From: JBFLYZ01 sp040756415
Lineage (GTDB): Bacteria; Bacteroidota; Bacteroidia; JADZBD01
Reading direction: 5' to 3'
Assembly: GCA_040756415.1 (NCBI GenBank)
Contig: JBFLYZ010000018.1
Span: 1 to 59,250 of the forward strand
Length of the DNA stretch: 59,250 nucleotides
The notes under the pieces were generated by a model. The model saw nothing but the letters and a program-made list of their open reading frames with translations. It did no database searches and had not been told where the DNA came from. Both the position numbers and the translations under genes were made by a program. Every line of letters starts with the position of its first letter. Position 1 is the stretch's first letter. Below are positions 26,086 to 34,462 of the stretch, piece after piece.

Positions 26086-27222
26086 CTAGGGACCTATACT
26101 GTATTTGATGGAATACACTCCGCTGCAGGTGGCCATACCCGCGCAGGTATACACCTTGTCACCGTTAATGGTTGCCGCCACCCGGTATTCTCCGTCAGGC
26201 AGCTCAATGATCTGCGTAGCATAAGGCAGCACGGTGATCTTTTTGGAGTCGCTCTTGCCGCTGTACCATACGGTAAGCAGGTATCCCGTGCCGTTATGTA
26301 TCTCTATGGACGAGTACTCATTACGTATCTTGATATCCGATACCTTTTCAGCAGCGGGAAGCTGCGCGTATTTGCCGGCAAAGATTGCGTCCAGCTCCAG
26401 GTCAATGATCTTTTTATCCGCCTCGATCTTATGCGAGCTGGCCGGGTAGTTTTTGATGAATTCCTGGATGGCCTGCAGCGTAGTCTTCTCCAAGGCTTTT
26501 TTCCATGCTTCGTCCTCTTTGTTCTTCAGGTACTGGAAGGCCATAGGAGCATAGCTGCATTTAGGATATTTGGCCACAAAGCTCTTATACGCGTTTTCCG
26601 TATTCGCTTTAAGGGTTTTTTCCCATTCAGGAAGTACATTTTTCAGCTCGAACACTGCGTATTTGGCATCGATAAAATGACGGCCGGCAGGGTACTTCAG
26701 GATATATGCTTCATATGCCTGTATGGTATTATTGGCCCTGGCGCTCGCCCATTCCATATCCTCTTTCACTTCCTTTATCCTCTTCTCAACAGACGGGATA
26801 TGGTAAGACCCGGGATACTTGGCCAGGAAGGCCTCCAGGGCCTGCAGGTCGCTGCCCGCAACAGCATCTTCATATTCCTTTTTCTCGGTTGCCTCAGCCA
26901 GCAGCTTCTTCGCTTCGGGCATGTACTTGCTCGAGGGATAAGTGCTGATAAAATACTCGTAATCGGCTATTGCCTTGGTGTTTTTGGCTTTTTCCCAGTC
27001 ACGCAGCTCGTACAGCTTGCCAAGCGTATCCCGTACCTTACCTGCCTGCTTATGGTCAGGATAATGCTTCAGAAAGCCTTCGTAAGCCGAAATGGTATTC
27101 TCCTTTCCGGCCTTTCTGTATTCCAACCCGGAACGGATAGCCGTGCATCCGGAAAGCAGAATGAACCCGGCTGCCAGCAGGAAAAGCGGCCGGTAGGCCT
27201 TACGGAAAAAAACAGTTCTCAC
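26086..27222 (-). CDS. Lipoprotein with six TPR-like helical repeats
   Basis: This 378-residue protein has a lipobox LLSGC at about residues 21-25. Residues about 35-290 form six repeats of about 40 residues, each with the pattern AYxxFLxxYPxSxYxxxA (AYEGFLKHYPDHKQAGK, DYEYFISTYPSSKYMPEA, ALEAFLAKYPGSYHIPSV, AYEAYILKYPAGRHFIDA, AYKSFVAKYPKCSYAPMA, AIQEFIKNYPASSHKIEA). A C-terminal beta domain of about 80 residues follows (EIHNGTGYLLTVWYSGKS). The repeats match those in the facing WG-repeat protein, suggesting shared ancestry or joint function in the envelope. Role is unknown. Confidence 0.82.
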   Translation of the reverse strand: MRTVFFRKAYRPLFLLAAGFILLSGCTAIRSGLEYRKAGKENTISAYEGFLKHYPDHKQAGKVRDTLGKLYELRDWEKAKNTKAIADYEYFISTYPSSKYMPEAKKLLAEATEKKEYEDAVAGSDLQALEAFLAKYPGSYHIPSVEKRIKEVKEDMEWASARANNTIQAYEAYILKYPAGRHFIDAKYAVFELKNVLPEWEKTLKANTENAYKSFVAKYPKCSYAPMAFQYLKNKEDEAWKKALEKTTLQAIQEFIKNYPASSHKIEADKKIIDLELDAIFAGKYAQLPAAEKVSDIKIRNEYSSIEIHNGTGYLLTVWYSGKSDSKKITVLPYATQIIELPDGEYRVAATINGDKVYTCAGMATCSGVYSIKYSIGP

Positions 27223-27286
27223 AAGAGGTAAAGTTACAATTTATTTTCTGCTTCCGTTACCCCCAAGCCATCTTCGATTCCTTTTA

Positions 27287-27294
27287 TATATTTG
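27287..27294 (+). promoter_or_regulatory. -7 box before icd
   Basis: TATATTTG matches TAnnTTTG, 36 nt before the ATG at 27331, in the divergent region between the lipoprotein gene and icd. Confidence 0.5.
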
Positions 27295-27330
27295 CCCTTC
27301 TTTAACGCTTAAACCACTTAAAATCCAATT

Positions 27331-28560
27331 ATGAACAAGATCAAAGTAGCCAATCCCGTTGTTGAGCTGGATGGCGATGAGATGACGCGTATAATCTGGA
27401 AGTTCATCAAGGACAAGCTGATACTGCCTTACCTGGATCTGGACATCAAATACTATGACCTGGGCATAGAGCACCGCGACAAAACGGAGGACAAGGTGAC
27501 CGTTGAGGCCGCGGAGGCCATAAAGAAATACAGCGTGGGTATCAAGTGCGCCACCATCACCCCGGATGAGGCCCGTGTAAAGGAGTTTAACCTGAAGCAA
27601 ATGTGGAAGTCGCCCAACGGCACCATCCGCAATATCCTTGACGGGACCGTGTTCCGCGAACCGATCGTATGCAGGAACGTGCCGCGCCTGGTGCCGAACT
27701 GGACCGCCCCCATCTGCATAGGCCGCCATGCCTTTGGCGACCAGTACCGCGCCACCGATACCGTGATAAAGGGCAAGGGCAGGCTGACCATGACTTTCAC
27801 ACCCGAAGGGGGAGGCGACCCTCAAACCTTCGAAGTATACAATTTCAAAGGAGACGGTGTGGCCCTGACCATGTACAATACCGATGAGTCCATTCGCGGG
27901 TTTGCCTACTCCTGCTTCAACATGGCCCTGGGCAAAGGCTGGCCGCTGTACCTGTCGACCAAGAACACCATCCTTAAAAAATACGATGGCCGTTTCAAGG
28001 ATATCTTCCAGGAGATCTACGAAAAGGAATTCAAATCGAAATTTACCGAGAAAAAGATCGTTTATGAGCACCGGCTCATCGATGACATGGTGGCTTCGGC
28101 ACTCAAGTGGAACGGTAATTTCGTATGGGCATGCAAGAATTACGATGGGGACGTACAGAGCGATACCGTGGCGCAGGGCTTCGGGTCGCTGGGGCTGATG
28201 ACCTCAGTGCTGGTTACCCCTGACGGAAAGACCATGGAGGCCGAGGCCGCGCATGGTACGGTTACCCGTCATTACCGCGATCACCAGCAGGGCAAGCCCA
28301 CCTCCACTAATCCCATAGCCTCCATTTTCGCATGGACCAGGGGGCTGGAGTTCCGGGGCAAGCTGGATGGCAATACCGCTCTGATCAATTTCTGCCACAC
28401 CCTTGAAAAGGTATGCGTTGAAGCCGTTGAAAGCGGAAAAATGACCAAGGACCTGGCCGTATGCATACATGGCAGCAAGGTGAACCACGGGGAGCATTAC
28501 CTGTATACCGAAGAATTCCTGAACGTGCTGGATGCCGATCTTAAAAAAAGGCTCAAATAG
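27331..28560 (+). CDS. icd: NADP-dependent isocitrate dehydrogenase, dimeric type
   Basis: This 409-residue enzyme oxidises isocitrate to 2-oxoglutarate in the TCA cycle. It belongs to the eukaryote-like (type II) subfamily, not the E. coli type. The segments VVELDGDEMTRIIWKFIKD at the start, KSPNGTIRNILDGTVFREPI (substrate binding), ENDxV-type VYEHRLIDDMVASALK and EAAHGTVTRHY, then TSTNPIASIFAWTRGL (NADP region) are diagnostic. Length is normal. It stands alone, with a promoter region before it and no close downstream partner. Confidence 0.97.
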   Translation: MNKIKVANPVVELDGDEMTRIIWKFIKDKLILPYLDLDIKYYDLGIEHRDKTEDKVTVEAAEAIKKYSVGIKCATITPDEARVKEFNLKQMWKSPNGTIRNILDGTVFREPIVCRNVPRLVPNWTAPICIGRHAFGDQYRATDTVIKGKGRLTMTFTPEGGGDPQTFEVYNFKGDGVALTMYNTDESIRGFAYSCFNMALGKGWPLYLSTKNTILKKYDGRFKDIFQEIYEKEFKSKFTEKKIVYEHRLIDDMVASALKWNGNFVWACKNYDGDVQSDTVAQGFGSLGLMTSVLVTPDGKTMEAEAAHGTVTRHYRDHQQGKPTSTNPIASIFAWTRGLEFRGKLDGNTALINFCHTLEKVCVEAVESGKMTKDLAVCIHGSKVNHGEHYLYTEEFLNVLDADLKKRLK

Positions 28561-28684
28561 CGCATTTCGGCAGTGTATCGGTTTGCAGATTTTAACACGG
28601 AGAAAGAGGGCAATCCGGGTACGCTGCCCGCATTTCCGGGTGTGAAATATTTTCCATAATTTTACTTAACTAAAAAAACTTACC

Positions 28685-29053
28685 ATGAAATACCTATTCT
28701 CCATCCTTATCTTAATCACCGGCATTGCCGCTGTAAAAGTGCAGAACAGCGTAAAAGGCAAACTAATGAACGGAACGGTTGTCGAGATCATCAACAGCAA
28801 AGGAGAACTCGTTTACGGTAATACCAGCGCTGCTGAAACGGCCCTCACCATAAAGTCATTTACGCTGGTGGCCGTGAGCAAGAGCACTGAGCTGAAGTTC
28901 AGCCCGGCAAAAGGCAGCTCTACGCTGACCGGCAGCGACATCAATGCCATTAACAGCGTGAAAGGCGCGCGCGCCCTGGTTACGAACATAGTGGCTGTCG
29001 ATAATAACGGGAAAGAGACCAAGCTTCCCGATATCCAGTTCTTCATCGAGTAA
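28685..29053 (+). CDS. Small secreted protein resembling the last domain of GldM
   Basis: This 122-residue protein has an N-terminal signal-like hydrophobic stretch (YLFSILILITGIAAV). Its last 65 residues line up by eye with the C-terminus of GldM encoded at 48014-49627: TIKSFTLVAVSKSTELKFSP here against VISFDLSMTINGAEVTVKS there, and NIVAVDNNGKETKLPDIQFF against NVKVKGPDGSIRTIGGISLK, with similar spacing. GldM's last domain is a periplasmic Ig-like module that contacts GldN. A free-standing copy could be a T9SS accessory or just share the fold. The terminator after it shows it is a single-gene unit. Confidence 0.72.
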   Translation: MKYLFSILILITGIAAVKVQNSVKGKLMNGTVVEIINSKGELVYGNTSAAETALTIKSFTLVAVSKSTELKFSPAKGSSTLTGSDINAINSVKGARALVTNIVAVDNNGKETKLPDIQFFIE

Positions 29054-29078
29054 CTCCTACCGGTCTTACCCGGAAAAG

Positions 29079-29104
29079 GTCCCGCCTTTGTTGCGGGATT
29101 TTTT
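29079..29104 (+). terminator. Intrinsic terminator after the GldM-like small gene
   Basis: TCCCGC pairs with GCGGGA around a 7-nt loop, followed by seven Ts. It begins 25 nt after the stop codon. Confidence 0.85.
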
Positions 29105-29132
29105 ATTTGGCAGGGACACCTGATGCCCTTCT

Positions 29133-30542
29133 CTAAGAAAAGAACTCCGGGCTGAAATTAACGAGATAGAGCTTCTTGGTGGCCCGTGTGAGGGCGGTAT
29201 ATAACCAGCGCAGGAAATCCGTATTGATCATGGCATCGGTCAGGTAACCCTGCTCCACGAACACGCTTTCCCATTGTCCGCCCTGGGCTTTGTGACAGGT
29301 TACCGCATACGCGAACTTCACCTGCAGGGCATTGAAAAAAGGATCCTTTTTAACGGCATCCAGCCTGGCCTGCCGGCCGCTGATATGGGCATAATCCGCG
29401 CTTACCTCCATGTACAGCCGTTTTCCCGCCTCGGGGCTCAATGCCGGTGTTTCGCTCATAATCGTATCGAGCAGCAGTTTGCATTCCAGCTCCGGCTCGT
29501 CCGGGTAGTCGATCATGCGTATACGCACATCGGCAAACCGGAAGCCGTAGCGCTCCTGCATCTTTCCTATCCGCGCGATCTGTACGATATCACCGTTGGC
29601 GATAAAACCGGCCTTTGATTCATCCGGCAGCCAGTGATAGTTATTCTTCACCACCATCATGTAATCGCCTGCCGACAACTCGCTCTCCTGCCAGCGTATG
29701 CGCGAACGGATCTGCTGGTTGTAGATGTTCGCCCTTTTATTGGAGCGGCAGATCACCATGCTTTCCTCCGCCCCGTGCTTGCTGTGCGAATCGTTCAGGG
29801 CATCTTCCAGCTCAGCGCCCGACAAGCGAACAATATCGCTGAAGCCGTTCAGCTCGAATCTCGGCTTTACCTCCAGCCCTTTCTGGATCAGGGCGCGGAC
29901 GAGCGTGGCATTATACAGTATACCCGAATCCCCGCTTTGCCGCACTACTTCGGTGAGCTCGGCCGATTCAATGCTCAGCGAATAGTTCCTGGCCAGGTAC
30001 TTTTCATCCAGCGCGGGGCTCACCGCCAAACCCACGGGAGGCAACTGAGCCGTATCGCCTACACATATGAGCCGGCAGTTCTCAGCGCTGTACACATACT
30101 GCAGCAGGTCATCCAGCAGGCTGCTTCCCGAAAAATCGGCCTGCGCGTTCGAGATCATCGAGGCTTCATCCACGATAAACAGCGTATGCGTATGCTGGTT
30201 CTTCTGCAGGACAAAGCGCTCAGCGCCTTCCCTGCCCGATCGCTTGTATATCTTCTTGTGTATGGTCAGCGCCTGCCGCCCCGCATAGGCCGAAAGCACT
30301 TTGGCGGCCCGGCCCGTGGGAGCCAGCAGCACCGTTTTGATACGGGCTGCCGGCAGGGCTTTAACCAGCGCGCTGATCGCTGTGGTCTTTCCCGTACCCG
30401 CATAACCCTTCAGCACGAAAAGAGCGTGCCGGCTGCCGCTGAAAACAAAATCAGAAAGCTTACCTATAAGCTGCTGCTGTCCGCCCGTGATCTCGCGCGG
30501 GAACTGCGCGATCAAAGCCTGCCTGAACTCCTCCCTGGTCAT
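29133..30542 (-). CDS. RecD-like superfamily 1 DNA helicase
   Basis: This 469-residue ATPase has Walker A GYAGTGKTT at 46-54, Walker B LFIVDEASMI near 125, the motif III CVGDTAQLPPVG near 160, and late motifs AVTCHKAQGGQWESVF and WLYTALTRATKKLYLV (motifs V/VI with the arginine finger). This set defines SF1 helicases of the RecD/Pif1 type, which unwind duplex DNA 5'-3'. It lacks the long N-terminal extension of RecD2 and is not next to recB or recC, so a stand-alone repair or replication role is likely. It is divergent from the DUF3822 gene. Confidence 0.9.
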   Translation of the reverse strand: MTREEFRQALIAQFPREITGGQQQLIGKLSDFVFSGSRHALFVLKGYAGTGKTTAISALVKALPAARIKTVLLAPTGRAAKVLSAYAGRQALTIHKKIYKRSGREGAERFVLQKNQHTHTLFIVDEASMISNAQADFSGSSLLDDLLQYVYSAENCRLICVGDTAQLPPVGLAVSPALDEKYLARNYSLSIESAELTEVVRQSGDSGILYNATLVRALIQKGLEVKPRFELNGFSDIVRLSGAELEDALNDSHSKHGAEESMVICRSNKRANIYNQQIRSRIRWQESELSAGDYMMVVKNNYHWLPDESKAGFIANGDIVQIARIGKMQERYGFRFADVRIRMIDYPDEPELECKLLLDTIMSETPALSPEAGKRLYMEVSADYAHISGRQARLDAVKKDPFFNALQVKFAYAVTCHKAQGGQWESVFVEQGYLTDAMINTDFLRWLYTALTRATKKLYLVNFSPEFFS

Positions 30543-30594
30543 TCGTCAAAGATACACGGCACCTGCATGCGCCCGGCCCTTGTTAAAAAAATTG

Positions 30595-30602
30595 TAGCTT
30601 TG
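30595..30602 (+). promoter_or_regulatory. -7 box directly before the DUF3822 operon
   Basis: TAGCTTTG matches TAnnTTTG and ends 6 nt before the ATG at 30609. It would drive the DUF3822-rsmD-coaD-thioredoxin run. Confidence 0.5.
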
Positions 30603-30608
30603 CCAGCC

Positions 30609-31472
30609 ATGGTAGCAGCCGAGCAAAAGAATAAGCTATCGCCTGTTTTCAGCCTGGTGGATGAAGCCTTTGTGCGTAACCGCACGGCCAATTACCATCT
30701 TTCCATACAGGCAGGAAATGACGGCCTTTCACATTGCGTTCTCGACATCAAACCCAACCGCTACCTTGCACTGGAGTCGTTTACCTTTCAGCACATTTAT
30801 AACTCCTCCATGCTGTGCGAAACGATCGATGAGCTGATCGGCAAGAGCGCGGTGCTCAAAAACCTGTTTAAAAGCGTAACCGTTTCGCTCGTCCATGAGC
30901 GCTCCACCCTGGTACCCTCCGCGCTTTTTGAAAAAGGACTGGAAAGGGAATACCTTGCTTTCAATCATGCCGTAGGGCCGGATGAGGACGTACACGTATA
31001 TTCGCTGAAAAGCCTGGACACCAGAAATATCTTCTCCGTAAAGCATGATATATTTAACACCTTTAAAAAGCACTTCCCAAACGCCCGCTTTAACCACCAT
31101 TCCTCTTCGCTGATCGAAGCGCTGGCCGGCAGCCCGGGCCTCTTTGTTCACGTTCAGGCATCGCATTTCGAGATCATCTTCGTAAAGGGGAAAAAACTTG
31201 TTTTCTATAACTCTTTCAGCCACCAGACCAGCGAGGATTTCATTTACTACCTGCTGTTCACCATGGAACAGCTCAAGCTGAGCCCGGAAAACACCGAGCT
31301 GCGCCTGGCCGGGGAGATAGAAAAGAGCTCAGCGATCTACTCGCTGCTGCATAAATACGTGCGCACCATACGCTTTGCCGACCGCAGCCCGGCCTTCTCC
31401 TATGCTTACGGCTTCAACGATGTGCCCAGGCACTTCTACTTCAACCTGCTGAACCAGTACCTATGCGCATAA
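30609..31472 (+). CDS. DUF3822 family protein
   Basis: This protein has 287 residues from ATG 30609. The frame stays open far upstream (to 29634), but that part is antisense to the helicase gene and has no gene-like content. The protein looks like a Bacteroidota-specific family with an actin/ASKHA-like look: DEAFVRNRTANYHLSIQAG near the start, FNHHSSSLIEAL, and LFVHVQASHFEIIFVKGKKLVFYNSF in the middle. Function is unknown. It overlaps rsmD by 10 nt, a neighbour arrangement often seen in this phylum, so a link to ribosome or CoA metabolism is only contextual. Confidence 0.85.
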   Translation: MVAAEQKNKLSPVFSLVDEAFVRNRTANYHLSIQAGNDGLSHCVLDIKPNRYLALESFTFQHIYNSSMLCETIDELIGKSAVLKNLFKSVTVSLVHERSTLVPSALFEKGLEREYLAFNHAVGPDEDVHVYSLKSLDTRNIFSVKHDIFNTFKKHFPNARFNHHSSSLIEALAGSPGLFVHVQASHFEIIFVKGKKLVFYNSFSHQTSEDFIYYLLFTMEQLKLSPENTELRLAGEIEKSSAIYSLLHKYVRTIRFADRSPAFSYAYGFNDVPRHFYFNLLNQYLCA

Positions 31473-32011
31473 TCGGGGGCACGCACCGCAGCCGCAGGAT
31501 CGATGCGCCCAGGAACCTTCCCCTCCGCCCCACCACCGATTTTGCCAAGGAAAGCCTTTTCAATATCCTCGAAAACCGGGCCGATCTCAGCACGCTTACA
31601 GTGCTCGACCTGTTCAGCGGAACGGGAGCGATCAGCTACGAATTCGCCTCACGTGGCGCCTCACGCATCATTGCCGTGGAAAAGAATACGGATGCCTTCC
31701 GTTTCATACGCAGGCGCTCGGCCGAATTCGGCTTTCATACCATTACCGCTATACGGGCGGATGTGTTCCGGTTCCTGGAGAGTTGTAAAGATCAGTTTGA
31801 TATCATCTTTGCCGATCCGCCTTATGAGCTGGAACAAATGCAGAGGCTGCCCGAACTGGTATTCGGTAAGGGAATACTGAAAGCAGGCGGCCTGCTGATC
31901 ATAGAGCATGGCTCAAAAATTAATTTCTCCAAAGCGGAACAATTTTTGGAGAAGCGCGTATACGGTGAGGTAAACTTCAGTATCTTTAGCCTGAAAACCA
32001 GCGATCTATGA
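31463..32011 (+). CDS. rsmD: 16S rRNA (guanine966-N2)-methyltransferase
   Basis: This 182-residue SAM-dependent enzyme methylates G966 of 16S rRNA in the 30S assembly path. The N-terminal MRIIGGTHRSRRI, then LPLRPTTDFAKESLFNIL, are RsmD signatures. The SAM motif is VLDLFSGTGAISYEFASRGA and the catalytic motif is FADPPYE near residue 115. Length is normal. It overlaps the gene before by 10 nt and coaD after by 4 nt (ATGA). Confidence 0.95.
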   Translation: MRIIGGTHRSRRIDAPRNLPLRPTTDFAKESLFNILENRADLSTLTVLDLFSGTGAISYEFASRGASRIIAVEKNTDAFRFIRRRSAEFGFHTITAIRADVFRFLESCKDQFDIIFADPPYELEQMQRLPELVFGKGILKAGGLLIIEHGSKINFSKAEQFLEKRVYGEVNFSIFSLKTSDL

Positions 32012-32472
32012 GCAAAAAAACCGCGGTATTCCCCGGTTCGTTCGACCCGGTGACCAAAGGTCACGAGGATATCGTGAAACGCGCTTTGCCGCTTTTTGAT
32101 GAGATCGTGATCGCCATTGGCCAGAATTCGACCAAGAATTATTTTTTCCCGCTTGAGAAAAGACGCGCATTTATCGAGGCCGCATTTGCGGGTGAACAAA
32201 AGATCCGGACGGATATCTACGATGGGCTTACCATTGATTATTGCCGTAAGATCAAAGCCTCCTTTATACTGCGCGGGCTGCGCAATCCCGCTGATTTCGA
32301 ATTTGAGAAATCCATCGCCCAGATGAACCGGGCCATGGCTCCCGATATAGAGACCGTACTTTTTCTGACTGCACCCGAACTGTCGGCCATCAGCTCGACC
32401 ATTGTACGGGATATTATCCGTAACGGGGGCGATGCCTCACCGTTTCTTCCCGTACGCGTCAAACTGAAATGA
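32008..32472 (+). CDS. coaD: Phosphopantetheine adenylyltransferase
   Basis: This 154-residue enzyme transfers AMP from ATP to 4'-phosphopantetheine, the fourth step of CoA synthesis. Visible motifs are AVFPGSFDPVTKGHEDI (with the TxGH nucleotide motif, here TKGH), FILRGLRNPADFEFEKS, and the late ISSTIVRDI. The length is typical of the hexameric bacterial form. Overlaps of 4 nt on both sides tie it to rsmD and the thioredoxin-like gene. The rsmD-coaD pair is a common bacterial arrangement. Confidence 0.96.
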   Translation: MSKKTAVFPGSFDPVTKGHEDIVKRALPLFDEIVIAIGQNSTKNYFFPLEKRRAFIEAAFAGEQKIRTDIYDGLTIDYCRKIKASFILRGLRNPADFEFEKSIAQMNRAMAPDIETVLFLTAPELSAISSTIVRDIIRNGGDASPFLPVRVKLK

Positions 32473-33857
32473 TCCGTTCCATAGCCATATTGCTCTTTGC
32501 CGTTGCGGGCATTGCGGGGGCGCTATTCTCGCAAAACGTAACCATTTACGGGAAGCTGGATAAATCCTACTGGGGCAATACGGTTACCGCGTACACCTAT
32601 GACGATTACCTGAGCTATTCGCTAAAAAAGCTGGGAGATGCGAATATGGACAAGATCGGCACCTTTACTATCAGCTTCCCGGCCGACAAGACCTGTCTTG
32701 TACTGCTGCGCACCGGCAACGCGGAAGCCCATCTTTATGCCGAACCAGGCAAGAGCTATAAGGTGGGGATACTGCCCAAAGACTCGGGCGCTGTAGAGAC
32801 CATCTCTAACATTATACCCGTGGAGCTGACCTTTTTCGATGCCGACTCAGCGGATATCAACTACCTTCTTTACCTCTATACCGAAAAATACGATACGTTC
32901 ATGGCCGCGCGCGTGGGGAACACCATGAACGAAAGCGCTTCGCTCGAGATCAAGATCGACACCTTCGAGGCGCGCATTCAGCGTAAATTCTCACAGTATA
33001 AGAATGACTACCTGCGCGACCACATCACCTATTCGCTTGCCTCGATGCAGGCGGTTTTCAAAAAAGACGCCTTTCTCTATTCAAGATACCTGGACAAGAA
33101 ACCCGTGCTCTACGGGAACGAAGAATATATGGGCTTTCTGAGCAGTTTTTTTACCGCCACGGCCGCCTCCTATGCCGAATCGGAGAGATTCCTGAACCTG
33201 GTGAACGATGTTGAGCAATTCGACAGCCTGATGGCCTATTTCGGAAGAAACAAACTGCTGCATAACGATACCTTGCGCGAGCTGGCCGTAATGAAATTCC
33301 TCTTTGACAAATCGACCAATCCCGAGCTGAAGAAGAACCGGATCGTCAATATCATGAACCAGGCTTCGGCCCGGTGCAAGAGCAGCGAGAACAGGAAAAT
33401 AGCAGCGAACCTCTCGAAAAAAATAGGCAAGCTGCTGGCGGGTTATCCCGCTCCAGCGTTCGCGCTCCAGGATAAGAACGGCACTACGGTGAAACTGGAA
33501 AGCTTAAAAGGCAAATATGTTTACATTGCCTTCTGGAAGGCCAATTGCACCGTATGTGAAGAAGAAATGCGCATGATCCCGGAGCTGAAGAAAAAGTATG
33601 GGAACAAGGTGGCATTCGTTTATATCAGCCTTGACCAGGACCCCTCTGTAATGAAGGATTTTTTGAAAAAATACCCTAAGTTCGACTGGTACTTCTTATC
33701 CTATACGGACCAGAAAACGATCATGGATGACTATAATGTGCTGGCCATACCGTATTATATTCTCATTCACCCCACCGGCAATATCAGCCAGGCCCCCGCT
33801 CCCCATCCGGGCCTGGACCTCGACAAATTACTGAACGATCTCATCAAAAAGAAATGA
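32469..33857 (+). CDS. Secreted thioredoxin-like (TlpA/ResA-type) protein
   Basis: This 462-residue protein has a signal peptide (SIAILLFAVAGIAGALFSQ), an N-terminal beta/helical domain of about 300 residues (DUF4369-like in position), and a C-terminal thioredoxin domain from about 320. The redox motif is CTVC (WKANCTVCEEEM), and the cis-proline AIPYYILIHPTG follows. In Bacteroidota such proteins reduce or isomerise disulphides in the periplasm. It overlaps coaD by 4 nt and ends flush against the convergent hisIE. Confidence 0.88.
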   Translation: MIRSIAILLFAVAGIAGALFSQNVTIYGKLDKSYWGNTVTAYTYDDYLSYSLKKLGDANMDKIGTFTISFPADKTCLVLLRTGNAEAHLYAEPGKSYKVGILPKDSGAVETISNIIPVELTFFDADSADINYLLYLYTEKYDTFMAARVGNTMNESASLEIKIDTFEARIQRKFSQYKNDYLRDHITYSLASMQAVFKKDAFLYSRYLDKKPVLYGNEEYMGFLSSFFTATAASYAESERFLNLVNDVEQFDSLMAYFGRNKLLHNDTLRELAVMKFLFDKSTNPELKKNRIVNIMNQASARCKSSENRKIAANLSKKIGKLLAGYPAPAFALQDKNGTTVKLESLKGKYVYIAFWKANCTVCEEEMRMIPELKKKYGNKVAFVYISLDQDPSVMKDFLKKYPKFDWYFLSYTDQKTIMDDYNVLAIPYYILIHPTGNISQAPAPHPGLDLDKLLNDLIKKK

Positions 33858-34451
33858 TCACTTGCGCCTGGAGCGCAGCACCTCCACCACTTCATCCAGC
33901 CGTACATCCTTGGCCTGCAGCAGGACCAAATAATGGAAAAGCAGATCGGCCGCTTCGTTCCGGAACTTTTCCATATCGTTGTCCTTTGCTTCGATCACCA
34001 GTTCCGTAGCCTCCTCGCCTACCTTCTGGACTATCTTGTTGATCCCGCTTTTGAAGAGCGATGAGGTGTACGATCCATCGGCCGGATCGCGTTTTCTGCC
34101 GGCTATAATCTCTTCAAGCAGGCCAAGAAAATCCTCCCGGGCGTTAGCTTCGTTCCAGCAGGTATCCGCGCCTGTATGGCATACGGGGCCCTGGGGAATA
34201 GCCTTGACCAGGAGGGCATCGCGGTCGCAATCGGAAAGTATGCTGATCACGTTAAGATAATTTCCGCTTTCCTCGCCTTTGGTCCACAGGCGCCTTCGGG
34301 AGCGCGAAAAAAAAGTAACGCGCTTTCCGCTCTTTGTTCGCTCAAAGGCCTCCGCGTTCATATAACCCAGCATCAGCACTTTACCGGTGCGGCTGTCCTG
34401 CACGATAGCAGGGATCAGCCCATCCGGTGATTTTGAAAAATCAGGCTCCAT
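33858..34451 (-). CDS. hisIE: Phosphoribosyl-AMP cyclohydrolase / phosphoribosyl-ATP pyrophosphatase
   Basis: This 197-residue fusion performs steps 2 and 3 of histidine synthesis. The HisI part (1-110) has LMLGYMNAEAFERT, SDCDRDALLVKAI and VCHTGADTCW, which carry the Zn/Mg-binding Cys and Asp residues. The HisE part (about 115-197) is a helical MazG-like domain with KVGEEATELVIEAKD and NEAADLLFHYLVLL. It is the last gene of the his operon, 11 nt after hisF, and its stop abuts the convergent thioredoxin-like gene with no room for a terminator. Confidence 0.96.
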   Translation of the reverse strand: MEPDFSKSPDGLIPAIVQDSRTGKVLMLGYMNAEAFERTKSGKRVTFFSRSRRRLWTKGEESGNYLNVISILSDCDRDALLVKAIPQGPVCHTGADTCWNEANAREDFLGLLEEIIAGRKRDPADGSYTSSLFKSGINKIVQKVGEEATELVIEAKDNDMEKFRNEAADLLFHYLVLLQAKDVRLDEVVEVLRSRRK

Positions 34452-34462
34452 TTTCAGGTTTT

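Noticed and set aside
29634..30608. Long upstream extension of the DUF3822 frame
   Set aside because: It is antisense to the RecD-like helicase and has no family content. The -7 box and ATG at 30609 give the natural start.
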